DNA of 64,000 nt, taken from positions 105,440-169,439 of the forward strand of contig NZ_CAMFJF010000005.1 of the NCBI RefSeq assembly GCF_945956895.1, given 5' to 3'. The notes under the pieces are model-generated. The model ran no database searches. It had not been told where the DNA came from and worked only from the letters and a program-made list of their open reading frames with translations. This DNA is from an uncultured Allobosea sp. (GTDB lineage Bacteria; Pseudomonadota; Alphaproteobacteria; Rhizobiales; Beijerinckiaceae). Numbering within the stretch: position 1 is the first letter of the stretch; the number at the start of each line of letters is the position of its first letter. Positions 10,259-19,234 of the stretch are shown piece after piece. A program made the position numbers and the translations under genes.

Positions 10259-10346
10259 CGTCATTGCGAGGAGCGAAGCGACGAAGCAATCCAGGGGGCG
10301 TAGGGCTCTGCCGCCCCTGGATTGCTTCGCTGCGCTCGCAATGACG
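10259..10346. repeat. Palindromic interspersed repeat, family A, copy 2
   Basis: It has the same ends as the copy at 3626-3713 (CGTCATTGCGAG ... CGCAATGACG) but in the opposite orientation. It ends ten bases before the stop codon of the next gene. Confidence 0.9.
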
Positions 10347-10356
10347 GTGACGGGCG

Positions 10357-11136
10357 TCAGAACGTGCCGCGGAAGGCGCCGCCGTCGATCAGGAAGTTCT
10401 GGCCGGTGAGGTAGCCGGCATGGGCGCTGGCGACGAAGGCGCAGAGCTTGCCGAATTCGTCGGGCGTGCCGAGGCGGCCGGCAGGAACCGCTGCGAGCCT
10501 GCGCTTCACGGCCTCGTCCATGCTGATGCCCTGCATCTCCGCAGCCTTGGTGGTCGCGACCTTGATCCGGTCGGTGTCGAAGACGCCGGGCAGGATGTTG
10601 TTGATGGTGACATTGGCATGGGCGACCTCGCGGGCGACGCCCGAAAGGAAGGCGGTGAGGCCGGCGCGGGCGGCCGAGGAGACGTCGAGACCGGTCAGCG
10701 GGGTCACCACGCTCGCCGAGGTGATGTTGATGATCCGGCCGAAGCCGCGCTCGACCATGCCGTCGATGACGCGCTGCACCAGCTCCAGTGGGGTCGCCAT
10801 GTTCTGGACGACGCCTTCGAGCAGGCCTTCGCGCGTCACCTGGCGGAAGGGCTTGGGCGGCGGGCCGCCATTGTTGTTGACGAGGATGTCGGGGTTCGGC
10901 GCGGCTGCCAGAAGCGCGTCCTGGCCGGCCTTGGTCGAGACGTCGGCTACGACGGCAACCACGGTTGCGCCGGTCGCGGCGCGGATCGCAGCGGCGGTCG
11001 CTTCCAGCGTCTTGGCGTCGCGGCCGTTGATGACGACGGTGCAGCCGGCCTGCGCCAGCGCCTCGGCGCAGCCGCGGCCCAGCCCCTTGCTGGAAGCGCA
11101 GACGATGGCCGTGCGGCCGGCAATTCCCAGATCCAT
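10357..11136 (-). CDS. SDR-family NAD(P)-dependent oxidoreductase
   Basis: The 259-residue short-chain dehydrogenase has the nucleotide-binding motif ASSKGLGRGCA at about residues 14-24. The NNGG motif lies near 89. The catalytic Ser is in ITSAS near 142. The usual YxxxK is altered: the corresponding segment reads SSAARAGLTAF, with Ala-Arg where Tyr and Lys are expected. This is a known variant in some FabG-like SDRs, but it makes the catalytic mechanism or substrate uncertain. It is a single gene, divergent from the metallophosphoesterase gene. Confidence 0.8.
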   Translation of the reverse strand: MDLGIAGRTAIVCASSKGLGRGCAEALAQAGCTVVINGRDAKTLEATAAAIRAATGATVVAVVADVSTKAGQDALLAAAPNPDILVNNNGGPPPKPFRQVTREGLLEGVVQNMATPLELVQRVIDGMVERGFGRIINITSASVVTPLTGLDVSSAARAGLTAFLSGVAREVAHANVTINNILPGVFDTDRIKVATTKAAEMQGISMDEAVKRRLAAVPAGRLGTPDEFGKLCAFVASAHAGYLTGQNFLIDGGAFRGTF

Positions 11137-11264
11137 GGCGTTCTCCGATCAGCGTGGAGGCATTCGAGGCCTCTACCCAGATCATGGATTGGCCGCGCCG
11201 TCATCAAAGCGCAACGCAAATCAGACACACGGCCCTCGCATCGCAGCAGCAGGGGCTTTCCGGC

Positions 11265-12095
11265 ATGAGCGACGAGGACGATACCAAGCGGGTCCGCAGC
11301 ATCTTCATTTCGGATCTGCATCTGGGCACCCGTGGGGCCCAGGCCGATCTCGTGCTGGAGTTCCTGCGCGCCTATGATGCGCCGCAGATCTATCTCGTCG
11401 GCGACATCATCGATGGCTGGCGGCTGAAGAGCGGCTGGTATTTCCCGCAGACTCATAACGACGTGATCCAGAAGCTGCTGCGCAAGGTGCGCAAGGGCTC
11501 GAAGCTGATCTACGTCACCGGGAACCACGACGATTTCCTGCGCGACTTCACGGGCCTGCAGTTCGGCGGCATTACGCTGGTCGACGAGATCGTCCACGAG
11601 ACCGCCGACGGCAAGCGCATGCTCGTCATCCATGGCGACCTGTTCGACCTCGTTGTGCGCAACGCCAAATGGCTCGCGCTGCTCGGCGATTGGGCCTACA
11701 CGGTCGCGCTCGTGCTCAACATGGCGATCAACCGGGTTCGCCGCGTGCTCAGGCTGCCACACTGGTCGCTTTCGGCCTGGGCCAAGGCCAAGGTCAAGAA
11801 TGCGGTGAACTATATCGGCGAGTTCGAGACCTGCCTCGCCGCCGAGGCGCGCCGCCACAAGGCCGACGGCGTGATCTGCGGCCATATCCACCATGCCGCC
11901 CATCGCGAGATCGAGGGGCTGACCTATATCAATACCGGCGATTGGGTCGAAAGCTGCACCGCCTTCGTCGAGCACGAGGATGGGCGTTTCGAGCTGATCC
12001 GCTGGCCGCAGGGGCGGATGAAGACGACGCCTTCCGTGCCGGTGACAGTGCCGGCGCGGCCGGCCCCGGTCCGGGACCTGATCGAGGCCGCGTGA
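11265..12095 (+). CDS. LpxH-like metallophosphoesterase
   Basis: This 276-residue cytoplasmic or membrane-surface hydrolase has the full calcineurin-type metal-binding set: SDLHLG at 16-21, GDIIDGW at about 46-52, GNHDDF near 88, HGD near 122 and GHIHHA near 208. Its family is annotated as UDP-2,3-diacylglucosamine diphosphatase. It lies outside any lpx cluster, and many alphaproteobacteria use LpxI for lipid A, so a different lipid pyrophosphate is possible. I place the start at MSDEDDTKR because the metal motif is then 16 residues in, as in the family. Its stop overlaps the start of the next gene (TGATG), indicating translational coupling. Confidence 0.82.
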   Translation: MSDEDDTKRVRSIFISDLHLGTRGAQADLVLEFLRAYDAPQIYLVGDIIDGWRLKSGWYFPQTHNDVIQKLLRKVRKGSKLIYVTGNHDDFLRDFTGLQFGGITLVDEIVHETADGKRMLVIHGDLFDLVVRNAKWLALLGDWAYTVALVLNMAINRVRRVLRLPHWSLSAWAKAKVKNAVNYIGEFETCLAAEARRHKADGVICGHIHHAAHREIEGLTYINTGDWVESCTAFVEHEDGRFELIRWPQGRMKTTPSVPVTVPARPAPVRDLIEAA

Positions 12096-13207
12096 TGCGC
12101 GTGCTGGTCGCGACCGATGCCTGGTGCCCTCAGGTCAATGGCGTCGTGCGCTCGCTGGAGCAGATGATCGCGGCGGCTCCAGGATTTGGGATCACGGCGC
12201 AGGCGCTGACACCGGAAGGTTTCCACCAGGTCGGCCTGCCGAGCTATCCCGATATCCGCCTTGCCTTGGCGACGCGGCGGGCGCTGGCCGAGCGCATCGC
12301 CGATTTCGCGCCGGACCATATCCATATCGCTACCGAGGGGCCGATCGGCTGGCTGACGCGGGCGGTTTGTCTCGCCCAGAAGCGGCCGTTCACCACGAGC
12401 TATCATACGCGCTTCCCGCAATATATCGCGGCGCGCTGGCCGATCCCCGAAAGCTGGAGCTACCGGCTGCTGCGCCGTTTCCATGGGCCTGCCGCGGCCG
12501 TGATGGTCTCGACGGCGACGGTGGAGGAGGAGCTGCGCCAGCACGGCTTCGGGAATCTGGTGCGCTGGGGGAGGGGCGTCGATCTCGGCCTGTTCCATCC
12601 ACGCTCGCAAAGCCTGCTCGACCTGCCGCGCCCGGTCTTCCTCTATGTCGGGCGCGTCGCGGTCGAGAAGAATGTCGAGGCCTTCCTGTCGCTCAAGCTG
12701 CCGGGCAGCAAAGTCGTGGTGGGGGACGGGCCGGCGCGCGCCGATCTCAAACGCAGCTTTCCCGAAGCCCGATTCCTCGGCCTGAAAGAAGGCGAGGAAC
12801 TGGCCGGCATCTATGCCTCCTCGGATGTCTTCGTCTTTCCGAGCCTGACCGACACCTTCGGTATCGTTTTGCTCGAAGCTGCGGCGAGCGGGTTGCCGGT
12901 CGCCGCCTTCCCGGTGCAGGGGCCGCGTGACGTCTTTGCCGGCAGCGGGGCGGCGGTGCTGGACGAGGATCTGCGCAGCGCGGCGATGCAGGCGCTCAGG
13001 GTGCCGCGCGAGACCTGCCTGGAACTTGCTGCGCATCATAGCTGGACGGCGAGCGCGGCGCAGTTCTACGGCCATATCCGGCGCGTGGCGCACGAGGCCG
13101 GCTATTTCCCGCGCGAGCCGGAGGCTCCGGCCGCCGATACGCTTACAGCCTTCGCGAACGGGCGTGGCGGGGAAGGGCGCGGGCTGCCGCGGCGCCTGAC
13201 GGCTTGA
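12095..13207 (+). CDS. GT4-type glycosyltransferase family 1 protein
   Basis: The 370-residue retaining glycosyltransferase has a GT-B fold. The N-terminal acceptor domain starts MRVLVATDAWCPQVNGV (the NGV signature). The C-terminal nucleotide-sugar domain carries YVGRVAVEKNVEAFL near 185 and the E-x7-E region FPSLTDTFGIVLLEAAASG near 247-266. It resembles the PimB/MgtA-like alpha-mannosyltransferases and plant-type glycolipid synthases. The one-base overlap with the metallophosphoesterase indicates a joint job in making a glycolipid, which is an inference. Its last 65 bases overlap the convergent antiporter gene. Confidence 0.85.
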   Translation: MRVLVATDAWCPQVNGVVRSLEQMIAAAPGFGITAQALTPEGFHQVGLPSYPDIRLALATRRALAERIADFAPDHIHIATEGPIGWLTRAVCLAQKRPFTTSYHTRFPQYIAARWPIPESWSYRLLRRFHGPAAAVMVSTATVEEELRQHGFGNLVRWGRGVDLGLFHPRSQSLLDLPRPVFLYVGRVAVEKNVEAFLSLKLPGSKVVVGDGPARADLKRSFPEARFLGLKEGEELAGIYASSDVFVFPSLTDTFGIVLLEAAASGLPVAAFPVQGPRDVFAGSGAAVLDEDLRSAAMQALRVPRETCLELAAHHSWTASAAQFYGHIRRVAHEAGYFPREPEAPAADTLTAFANGRGGEGRGLPRRLTA

Positions 13208-15065
13208 GCTGGGCGCGGAAGCCGTCGCGCCGCTCGTGGACCGAAGCGATGACGAGGCCCATTGGTACGCCGAGCCCGACCAGGGCCGCTTCCGACAATT
13301 GCAGGCTGGCCTCGATGGTTTCCGGCACCGCATCGTTGACGCCGATCTCGTAGAGATGGCGGGCATGGGTCGCGTCGCGGGCGCGGGCGACGATCACGAT
13401 GTCGGGGCGCAGCGAGCGCGCGGCGAGAACGATGGCATCGACGGCGCGGGAATTGTCGATCGTCACGATCAGCGCCGTCGCTTCCTCCAGGCCGCAGAGC
13501 CGCAGGAATTCGGGCTTGGTCGCATCGCCGTAATAGGCGGGGCGTCCGGCGCGGCGCTGTGCGGTGATCAGCGAAGCGTCGGAATCGATGACGATATGTG
13601 ACTTCCCGTGCTCGTCCAGCATCGAGCCTACGAGGCGACCGACGCGCCCGCCGCCGACGACGATGGCGCGCGGCGTGTGATCGCCGGGCGGCAGGACGGT
13701 GGCCTCGTCGGGTAGTATGACGGGCGTGGCGAGCTTCTGGGCCAGGTAGCGGGCGATCCTGGCCAGCAGCGGCAACGCGACCATGGTGAGCGAGACCGCA
13801 GTCAGGACGATGCTGTTGGCGCTGTGATCTATGAGCTTGGCGCCGGTCGCGGCATTGAGCAGCACGAAGGCGAATTCGCCGCCCGGCGCGACCAGGATCG
13901 CGGTTTCAAGCGCGGTCGCCGTCGCCAGCCGAAAGCGGCGAGCGAGAACGAAGATGATGGCGCCCTTGACCAGCACCAGACCGACCGCACCGCCGATGAT
14001 CGCGAAGGGATGGGCCGCGATATCGGCCGGGTTCACGCCCATGCCGACGGTGAGGAAGAAGACGCCGATCAGCAGCGACTTGAACGGGTCGATCGTGACC
14101 TCGATGGCGCGGCGGAACTCGGTCTCGGCGAGCAGCAGTCCGGCGATGAAGGCGCCCAGGCCCATGGAGAGGCCGGCCGCGGCTGCGATCAACCCGGTGC
14201 CGAGCGCAGTCAAGAGCGTCGCCGCCATGAAGCTCTCGGTCGAATCGGTCGAGGCGACGAGCCGGAACAGGGGGCGCAGCGCCAGCCGGCCGATGACGAC
14301 GATGATCGCTATGGCGACGAATGCCTGGATGAAGGCCTGCGTCAGGCCGGCGAGCAGCGAGCCCGAGCCGTTCTGCGCATCGAGCACGCCGATCAGGAAC
14401 AGCAGCGGGATGACAGCCAGGTCCTGGCAGAGCAGGATCGCGAAGCTGGAGCGGCCGGCCGAGGTGGTCATCCGCTTCTTCGCCGCCAGCAATTCGACGA
14501 CCATCGCCGTGGAGGACAGGGCGAGGCCGAAGCCGATGATCAGCGCCGCCGCCGCCGGCTGGCCGAGCGCATAGGCGAAAAGCCCGATCGATGCGGCGCA
14601 AAGCCCGACCTGTCCGAGGCCGAGCCCGAAGACGAGGCGCTTCATCGTCATCAGGCGCTCGAAGGACAGTTCCAGCCCGATGACGAAGAGCAGGAAGGCG
14701 ACGCCAAGATCAGCGGGGCGGGCCAGCGCCTCGGCGTTCGAGACGGTGATCGTGCTCAGCAGCGGAATCTTGGAGACCAGGCCACCGAGGCCGAACGGGC
14801 CGAGCAAAGCGCCGCAGGCGATGAAGGCGATGATCGAATTGACCTTGAGGCTCTTGGCCAGCGGCACGACCACGCCCGCCGTCGCGAGCACGACGACAGC
14901 GTCCTTGTAGACGGAAGGGTCGACTGTTCCGGCCAAAGGGCTGACCTTGCGATTCGAGGGCTTGCGGGATGCGTTGGCAATTCTTGCGGTTTGCGGCGGC
15001 GCAGCACAACCTTGGAATCGCTGTGGTCGACCAAAATTCGCCTTGCGGCGCGAGCCTTTAGGCAC
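13143..15065 (-). CDS. CPA2-family cation:proton antiporter with TrkA-N domain (YbaL/Kef-like)
   Basis: This large inner-membrane protein has about 12 hydrophobic helices of the Na+/H+ exchanger fold (about residues 50-420). A cytoplasmic TrkA-N (RCK) NAD-binding domain follows, with VVGGGRVGR near 472 and DSDASL downstream. It should exchange K+ or Na+ for protons. The start is uncertain. The longest frame begins at a GTG at 15065 and carries about 43 poorly conserved residues. A TTG at 14936, just before AGTVDPSVYKDA, would give a family-like N-terminus. The 3' end overlaps the convergent glycosyltransferase gene by 65 bases. Confidence 0.85.
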   Translation of the reverse strand: MPKGSRRKANFGRPQRFQGCAAPPQTARIANASRKPSNRKVSPLAGTVDPSVYKDAVVVLATAGVVVPLAKSLKVNSIIAFIACGALLGPFGLGGLVSKIPLLSTITVSNAEALARPADLGVAFLLFVIGLELSFERLMTMKRLVFGLGLGQVGLCAASIGLFAYALGQPAAAALIIGFGLALSSTAMVVELLAAKKRMTTSAGRSSFAILLCQDLAVIPLLFLIGVLDAQNGSGSLLAGLTQAFIQAFVAIAIIVVIGRLALRPLFRLVASTDSTESFMAATLLTALGTGLIAAAAGLSMGLGAFIAGLLLAETEFRRAIEVTIDPFKSLLIGVFFLTVGMGVNPADIAAHPFAIIGGAVGLVLVKGAIIFVLARRFRLATATALETAILVAPGGEFAFVLLNAATGAKLIDHSANSIVLTAVSLTMVALPLLARIARYLAQKLATPVILPDEATVLPPGDHTPRAIVVGGGRVGRLVGSMLDEHGKSHIVIDSDASLITAQRRAGRPAYYGDATKPEFLRLCGLEEATALIVTIDNSRAVDAIVLAARSLRPDIVIVARARDATHARHLYEIGVNDAVPETIEASLQLSEAALVGLGVPMGLVIASVHERRDGFRAQLKPSGAAAARALPRHARSRRL

Positions 15066-15154
15066 GGGCGCTCAGGTGCCGCGGGCGAAAAATCCGGTTT
15101 CCGCGTGCGATGCGAATGGGATAGCTTCCCGCCATTGTTTCAGAAGGACCGCCC

Positions 15155-16000
15155 ATGCGTTTTGCCGGCACCGAAAACTACGTCGCGACCGAAGACCTTA
15201 CCGTCGCCGTCAATGCCGCGATCCGGCTGGAGCGGCCGCTGCTGGTGAAGGGCGAGCCCGGCACGGGCAAGACGGTGCTGGCCGAGGAGGTCGCTGCGGC
15301 GCTCGGTGCCCAGCTCATCACCTGGCACATCAAGTCGACGACCAAGGCGCAGCAGGGGCTCTACGAATACGACGCGGTGAGCCGCCTGCGCGACAGCCAG
15401 CTCGGCGATCCTCGCGTCTCCGAGATCGGCAATTACATCAAGCGGGGCAAGCTTTGGGAGGCCTTCGTGGCGCCGGTCAGGCCGGTGCTGCTGATCGACG
15501 AGATCGACAAGGCCGATATCGAGTTTCCCAACGACCTGCTGCTCGAGCTCGACCGCATGGAGTTCCATGTCTACGAAACGGCTGAGACGATCAAGGCGGC
15601 GCGGCGGCCGGTGATGATCATCACCTCCAACAACGAGAAGGAACTGCCGGACGCCTTCCTGCGCCGCTGCTTCTTCCACTATATCCGCTTCCCCGACGCG
15701 GAGACGATGCAGGCGATCGTCGAGGTGCATTTCCCCGGCATCAAGAAGCGGCTGATGGAGGAGGCGCTGCGGCTGTTCTTCGAGGTGCGCGAGGTGCCGG
15801 GCATCAAGAAGAAGCCCTCGACCTCGGAATTGCTCGACTGGCTGAAGCTGCTCGTCGCCGAGGATATCGGGCCGGAGGTGCTGCGCGAGCGCGATCCGCG
15901 CAAGCTGATCCCGCCGTTGCACGGCGCTTTGCTCAAGAACGAGCAGGACGTCTCGCTCTTCGAGAAGCTCGCCTTCATGGCCCGGCGCGAGAGTCGTTGA
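15155..16000 (+). CDS. MoxR-family AAA+ ATPase
   Basis: This 281-residue cytoplasmic ATPase has a Walker A motif GEPGTGKT at 33-40 and a Walker B motif VLLIDEIDKAD near 112. The sensor segment IITSNNEKELPDAFLRRC is near 155. MoxR proteins normally work with a von Willebrand A partner (CoxE-like) as a metal-cofactor or complex-assembly chaperone. Here the next gene is a SixA phosphatase, so the expected partner is missing locally. The downstream genes on the same strand (16044 to 19057) may be co-transcribed, with gaps of 14-44 bases. Confidence 0.88.
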   Translation: MRFAGTENYVATEDLTVAVNAAIRLERPLLVKGEPGTGKTVLAEEVAAALGAQLITWHIKSTTKAQQGLYEYDAVSRLRDSQLGDPRVSEIGNYIKRGKLWEAFVAPVRPVLLIDEIDKADIEFPNDLLLELDRMEFHVYETAETIKAARRPVMIITSNNEKELPDAFLRRCFFHYIRFPDAETMQAIVEVHFPGIKKRLMEEALRLFFEVREVPGIKKKPSTSELLDWLKLLVAEDIGPEVLRERDPRKLIPPLHGALLKNEQDVSLFEKLAFMARRESR

Positions 16001-16043
16001 ACGCCCCCTCGTAAATCGGCTCCAGCATCGCTAGGTTCTCTCC

Positions 16044-16571
16044 ATGCGACGCCTCATGCTTCTGCGCCACGCCAAGTCCCACTGGCCCACGGGTGTGGCC
16101 GATCGCGACCGACCGCTTGCGGCACGTGGGCGCGAGGCCGCTCCGGTGATGGGGCGCTATCTCGCCGATGAATTGCTCTTGCCCGACCTTGTCCTGGTGT
16201 CGCCGGCCAAGCGCACGGTCGAGACCTGGGAGATGGTCGCGCCGATGCTGCCGGAGAAGCCGGCGACGCAATACGAGCCCCGCATCTACGAGGCGAAGGT
16301 CGAGCGCCTGCTCGATGTCGTGCAGGAGGTCGAGGGCGATGTTCGCACGCTCCTGCTGATCGGACACAATCCCGGTTTCGAGGAGCTGGCGCATCTCCTG
16401 ACCGGCCATGGCGATCGCTATGCCTCGGCGCGGATGAGCCAGAAATACCCGACCTGCGGGCTCGCCGTGATCGATTTTGCGGTCGAGCACTGGTACGCGA
16501 TCGCACCGCGAGAAGGCCGGCTCGACCGGTTCGTGACCCCGGGATCGCTGGGCGAAGGCCCGGACGAATGA
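16044..16571 (+). CDS. SixA-type histidine phosphatase
   Basis: This 175-residue protein of the phosphoglycerate-mutase-like superfamily has the phosphate pocket RHAKS at residues 8-12. A second catalytic histidine follows in IGHNPG near 112. SixA homologues remove phosphate from histidine residues, for example in phosphotransferase HPr-like domains. The physiological target in this organism is unknown. It lies 44 bases after moxR and 14 bases before the YcjX gene. Confidence 0.86.
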   Translation: MRRLMLLRHAKSHWPTGVADRDRPLAARGREAAPVMGRYLADELLLPDLVLVSPAKRTVETWEMVAPMLPEKPATQYEPRIYEAKVERLLDVVQEVEGDVRTLLLIGHNPGFEELAHLLTGHGDRYASARMSQKYPTCGLAVIDFAVEHWYAIAPREGRLDRFVTPGSLGEGPDE

Positions 16572-16584
16572 TCGCCGCGGCATC

Positions 16585-18030
16585 GTGAGCGACACCTCCT
16601 ATCTCGACAGCGCCCGCAATGCGGCTCTGGCCTTCGGCGACAGCCTGCTCGGGCTTGCGCGGCCGCGCCTGCGGATCGGCGTCACCGGGCTGTCGCGCTC
16701 CGGCAAGACGGTCTTCACCACCGCCCTGATCCAGAACCTGATCGAAGGCGCGAAGCTGCCGGTGCTGAAGGCGGCTTCGGAAGGCCGCGTCGCCCGTGTG
16801 CGACTGGTGCCGCAACCCGATCCCGACGTGCCGCGCTTTCCCTATGAGGCGCATCGCGCCGCGATGAACGGCGAGAGGCGGCGCTGGCCGGAATCGACGC
16901 GGCGCATTTCCGAACTCAGGGTCGAGATCGACTACGAGCGGGCGGCCGGCTGGTTCAAGGGGCCGGCAACGCTGACGCTCGACATCGTCGATTATCCCGG
17001 CGAGTGGCTGCTCGACCTCGCGTTGATCGGACAGGACTACAAGGCCTGGTCGGCGCAGGCGGTGGTGGATGCGCGCAAGGCGCATCGGCGCGAGGCCGCG
17101 GCGGAGTGGCTTGCGGACCTGTCGCGGCGTGATCCGGACGGGGCGCCGGACGAGCTTGAGGCGGAAGCCGCCAGCGATTTGTTCAAGGGTTATCTCGCGC
17201 GCTTGCGCGCCGATCCGGAGGCCGTCGCGGTGACGCCGCCCGGGCGCTTCCTGATGCCAGGTGACCTCGAAGGCTCACCTGCGCTGACCTTCGCACCGCT
17301 CGATCTCGGGCATGATCGCGATGTGCGGCCAGGCACGCTTGCAGCACTCATGGCGGAGCGTTTCGAAGCCTATAAGCGCGTCGTGGTGACGCCGTTCTTT
17401 CGCGACCATTTCGCCAGGCTCGACCGGCAGATCGTGCTGGTCGACGTGCTGGCTGCACTCGATGCCGGAGCGCCGGCCCTGGCCGATCTCGAAACCGCCT
17501 TGGGGCAAGCGCTCGCAGCCTTCTCGGTCGGGCGCAATTCCTGGCTTACGAGCCTGTTCGCGCCGCGGATCGAGCGCGTGCTCTTCGCCGCGACCAAGGC
17601 CGACCATATCCACCATTCGAGCCATGATCGGCTGGCGGCGGTGATGTCTCATCTGGTCGGGCGGGCGTTGTCGCGAGCGCAGGGGGCGGGAGCGCGCGTC
17701 GAGGCGATGGCGCTCGCTGCCGTGCGGGCGACGCATGAGGTCAGGATCAAGGAAGGCCGCGAGGAACTGCCGGCCATCGCCGGCGTGCCGGAGGCGGGCG
17801 AGACGATCGACGGGCAGGTTTTCGACGGCATTGCGGAGGCCGCCATCTTCCCTGGGGAACTGCCCGAGCGGCCCGAGGCGATCTTCGATCCGAAGGCGCA
17901 TTGGCAGGTCAGGGCGCCGCGCTTCCGGCCGCCATTGGTCGTGCCGGATGCGGGCGGGCGCCTGAAGCCGCCGCCGCAGATCCGCCTCGACCGTGCGCTG
18001 GAATTCCTGATCGGCGACAAGCTGGCATGA
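16585..18030 (+). CDS. YcjX-family GTPase-like protein
   Basis: The 481-residue protein matches the YcjX (DUF463) family from end to end. The Walker A motif GLSRSGKT is at 35-42, and DIVDYPGEWLLDL near 133 is the G3-like DxxG region. TKADH near 338 is the G4-like motif. Structures of the family show a GTP-binding domain. It is linked to stress responses in enterobacteria, where ycjX sits next to ycjF, as here. A GTG start is used, and no strong ribosome binding site is visible. The product is cytoplasmic. Confidence 0.9.
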   Translation: MSDTSYLDSARNAALAFGDSLLGLARPRLRIGVTGLSRSGKTVFTTALIQNLIEGAKLPVLKAASEGRVARVRLVPQPDPDVPRFPYEAHRAAMNGERRRWPESTRRISELRVEIDYERAAGWFKGPATLTLDIVDYPGEWLLDLALIGQDYKAWSAQAVVDARKAHRREAAAEWLADLSRRDPDGAPDELEAEAASDLFKGYLARLRADPEAVAVTPPGRFLMPGDLEGSPALTFAPLDLGHDRDVRPGTLAALMAERFEAYKRVVVTPFFRDHFARLDRQIVLVDVLAALDAGAPALADLETALGQALAAFSVGRNSWLTSLFAPRIERVLFAATKADHIHHSSHDRLAAVMSHLVGRALSRAQGAGARVEAMALAAVRATHEVRIKEGREELPAIAGVPEAGETIDGQVFDGIAEAAIFPGELPERPEAIFDPKAHWQVRAPRFRPPLVVPDAGGRLKPPPQIRLDRALEFLIGDKLA

Positions 18031-18043
18031 ACGGGGTTTCGCG

Positions 18044-19057
18044 ATGAGCAAGGCACCGCGCGCGATCCGCCTTGACAACGCCCAGCCGGGCGAGCCGGTC
18101 GGCGAGGCCCCGCTGCGGCAGGGCGACCTCGCGATCCTGCCCGAGAGCGAGCCGATCGATGCCGTCGTGCCCGTTGCGCCGACCAAGCCCAAACGGCGCT
18201 TCTCCTGGGGCTCGCTGTTCGTGGCGGGGCTGTCCGGTTTCCTGGCGCTGGCGGCCGGCGTCTGGGTCGAGAACACCATCCGCGCGCTGATGAGCCAGAA
18301 CCCGGCGCTCGGCTATGCCGCGCTGGTCTGTGCGGCCGTTGCGACGCTGGCACTCGTCGTGATGCTGGGCCGGGTGCTGCGCGACATCCTGCGCGAGCGC
18401 AAGGTGGAGGCGCTGCGCGAGCGCGCGGTCGCGGCGCTGGCGGGCGGTACACCCGATGAAGGCCGGGCGATCGCCGACGAGCTTGTTGCGCTCTACAAGG
18501 GGCGGGCGCAGACGGCCCAAGGCCGTGCCGCCCTGCAGGAAGCCTTGCCCCAGCTCTTCACCGCACGCGATGTGCTGACAGTGGCGGAGCGCAGCCTTCT
18601 CGCGCCACTCGATGCGCTGGCAACGGCCCAGATCGCGCAGGCCGCGCGGCGCGTCTCGCTGGTCACCGCAGTCAGCCCGCGGGCGCTGGTCGATGTCGTC
18701 TTCGTGCTGGTCGCCTGCGCGCGGCTGCTGCGCTCCATCGCCGGCATCTATGCCGGCCGGCCGGGGACGCTCGGCCTGCTCAGGCTGGCCCGACAAGTGA
18801 TGAACCATCTTGTGCTCACTGGTGGCATGGCAGCGGGCGATGCTGTGATCCAGCAAGTGGTGGGGCAGGGGCTTGCGGCCCGTCTTTCGGCCAAGCTCGG
18901 CGAGGGCGTGATCAACGGCATGCTGACGGCCCGGATCGGCCTCGCCGCGCTCGCGGTCTGCCGGCCGCTGCCTTTCGTCGAGGCGGCAGCGCCGACATTG
19001 ACCGATGTCGCGGGCGATCTCGGCGGCTGGCGAGGCAACCGGGACGATGACGCCTGA
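18044..19057 (+). CDS. YcjF-like inner membrane protein (TIGR01620/DUF697)
   Basis: The 337-residue protein has a charged N-terminal region and then two closely spaced transmembrane helices at about 60-80 and 88-112. A long C-terminal DUF697 domain contains further hydrophobic stretches. This matches YcjF. It starts 14 bases after ycjX, and the pair is conserved in many proteobacteria, which suggests a membrane-bound GTPase system of unknown output. A hairpin follows the stop codon. Confidence 0.88.
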   Translation: MSKAPRAIRLDNAQPGEPVGEAPLRQGDLAILPESEPIDAVVPVAPTKPKRRFSWGSLFVAGLSGFLALAAGVWVENTIRALMSQNPALGYAALVCAAVATLALVVMLGRVLRDILRERKVEALRERAVAALAGGTPDEGRAIADELVALYKGRAQTAQGRAALQEALPQLFTARDVLTVAERSLLAPLDALATAQIAQAARRVSLVTAVSPRALVDVVFVLVACARLLRSIAGIYAGRPGTLGLLRLARQVMNHLVLTGGMAAGDAVIQQVVGQGLAARLSAKLGEGVINGMLTARIGLAALAVCRPLPFVEAAAPTLTDVAGDLGGWRGNRDDDA

Positions 19058-19058
19058 A

Positions 19059-19077
19059 CCCGGCAGAATCTGCCGGG
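19059..19077 (+). terminator. Hairpin at the end of the ycjX-ycjF unit
   Basis: CCCGGCAG pairs with CTGCCGGG around a three-base loop, directly after the stop codon. No T-tract follows, so termination is only likely. Confidence 0.45.
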
Positions 19078-19159
19078 AGGAGGCGATTCTGCCCGGTGCG
19101 GAGTGCCGGTAAACCTTTCGTAAACGATCCAACTCCTTGAAATAGCACGGAGCCGCGCA

Positions 19160-19175
19160 TGGCATGCGCCGTGCA
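19160..19175 (+). promoter_or_regulatory. Sigma-54-like promoter in front of flgE
   Basis: TGGCATG-N4-GTGC has the -24 GG and -12 GC at the canonical spacing, about 60 bases before the flgE start. The consensus is TGGCACG-N4-TTGC, so there are two mismatches outside the invariant positions. Confidence 0.4.
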
Positions 19176-19234
19176 GAACCTTGCCTCGAGTTGTGGGCCG
19201 CCCTTGGGGGGCTGCCGGTCGAGGTGAGGGTTCC

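Noticed and set aside
13824..15248. Plus-strand frame opposite the CPA2 antiporter and running into moxR
   Set aside because: The translation is charged and low-complexity. The antiporter on the other strand has a clear transmembrane pattern.
19109..19125. Degenerate CtrA-like GTAA-N7-GTAA upstream of flgE
   Set aside because: Both half-sites carry a mismatch, so it is too weak to report as a site.
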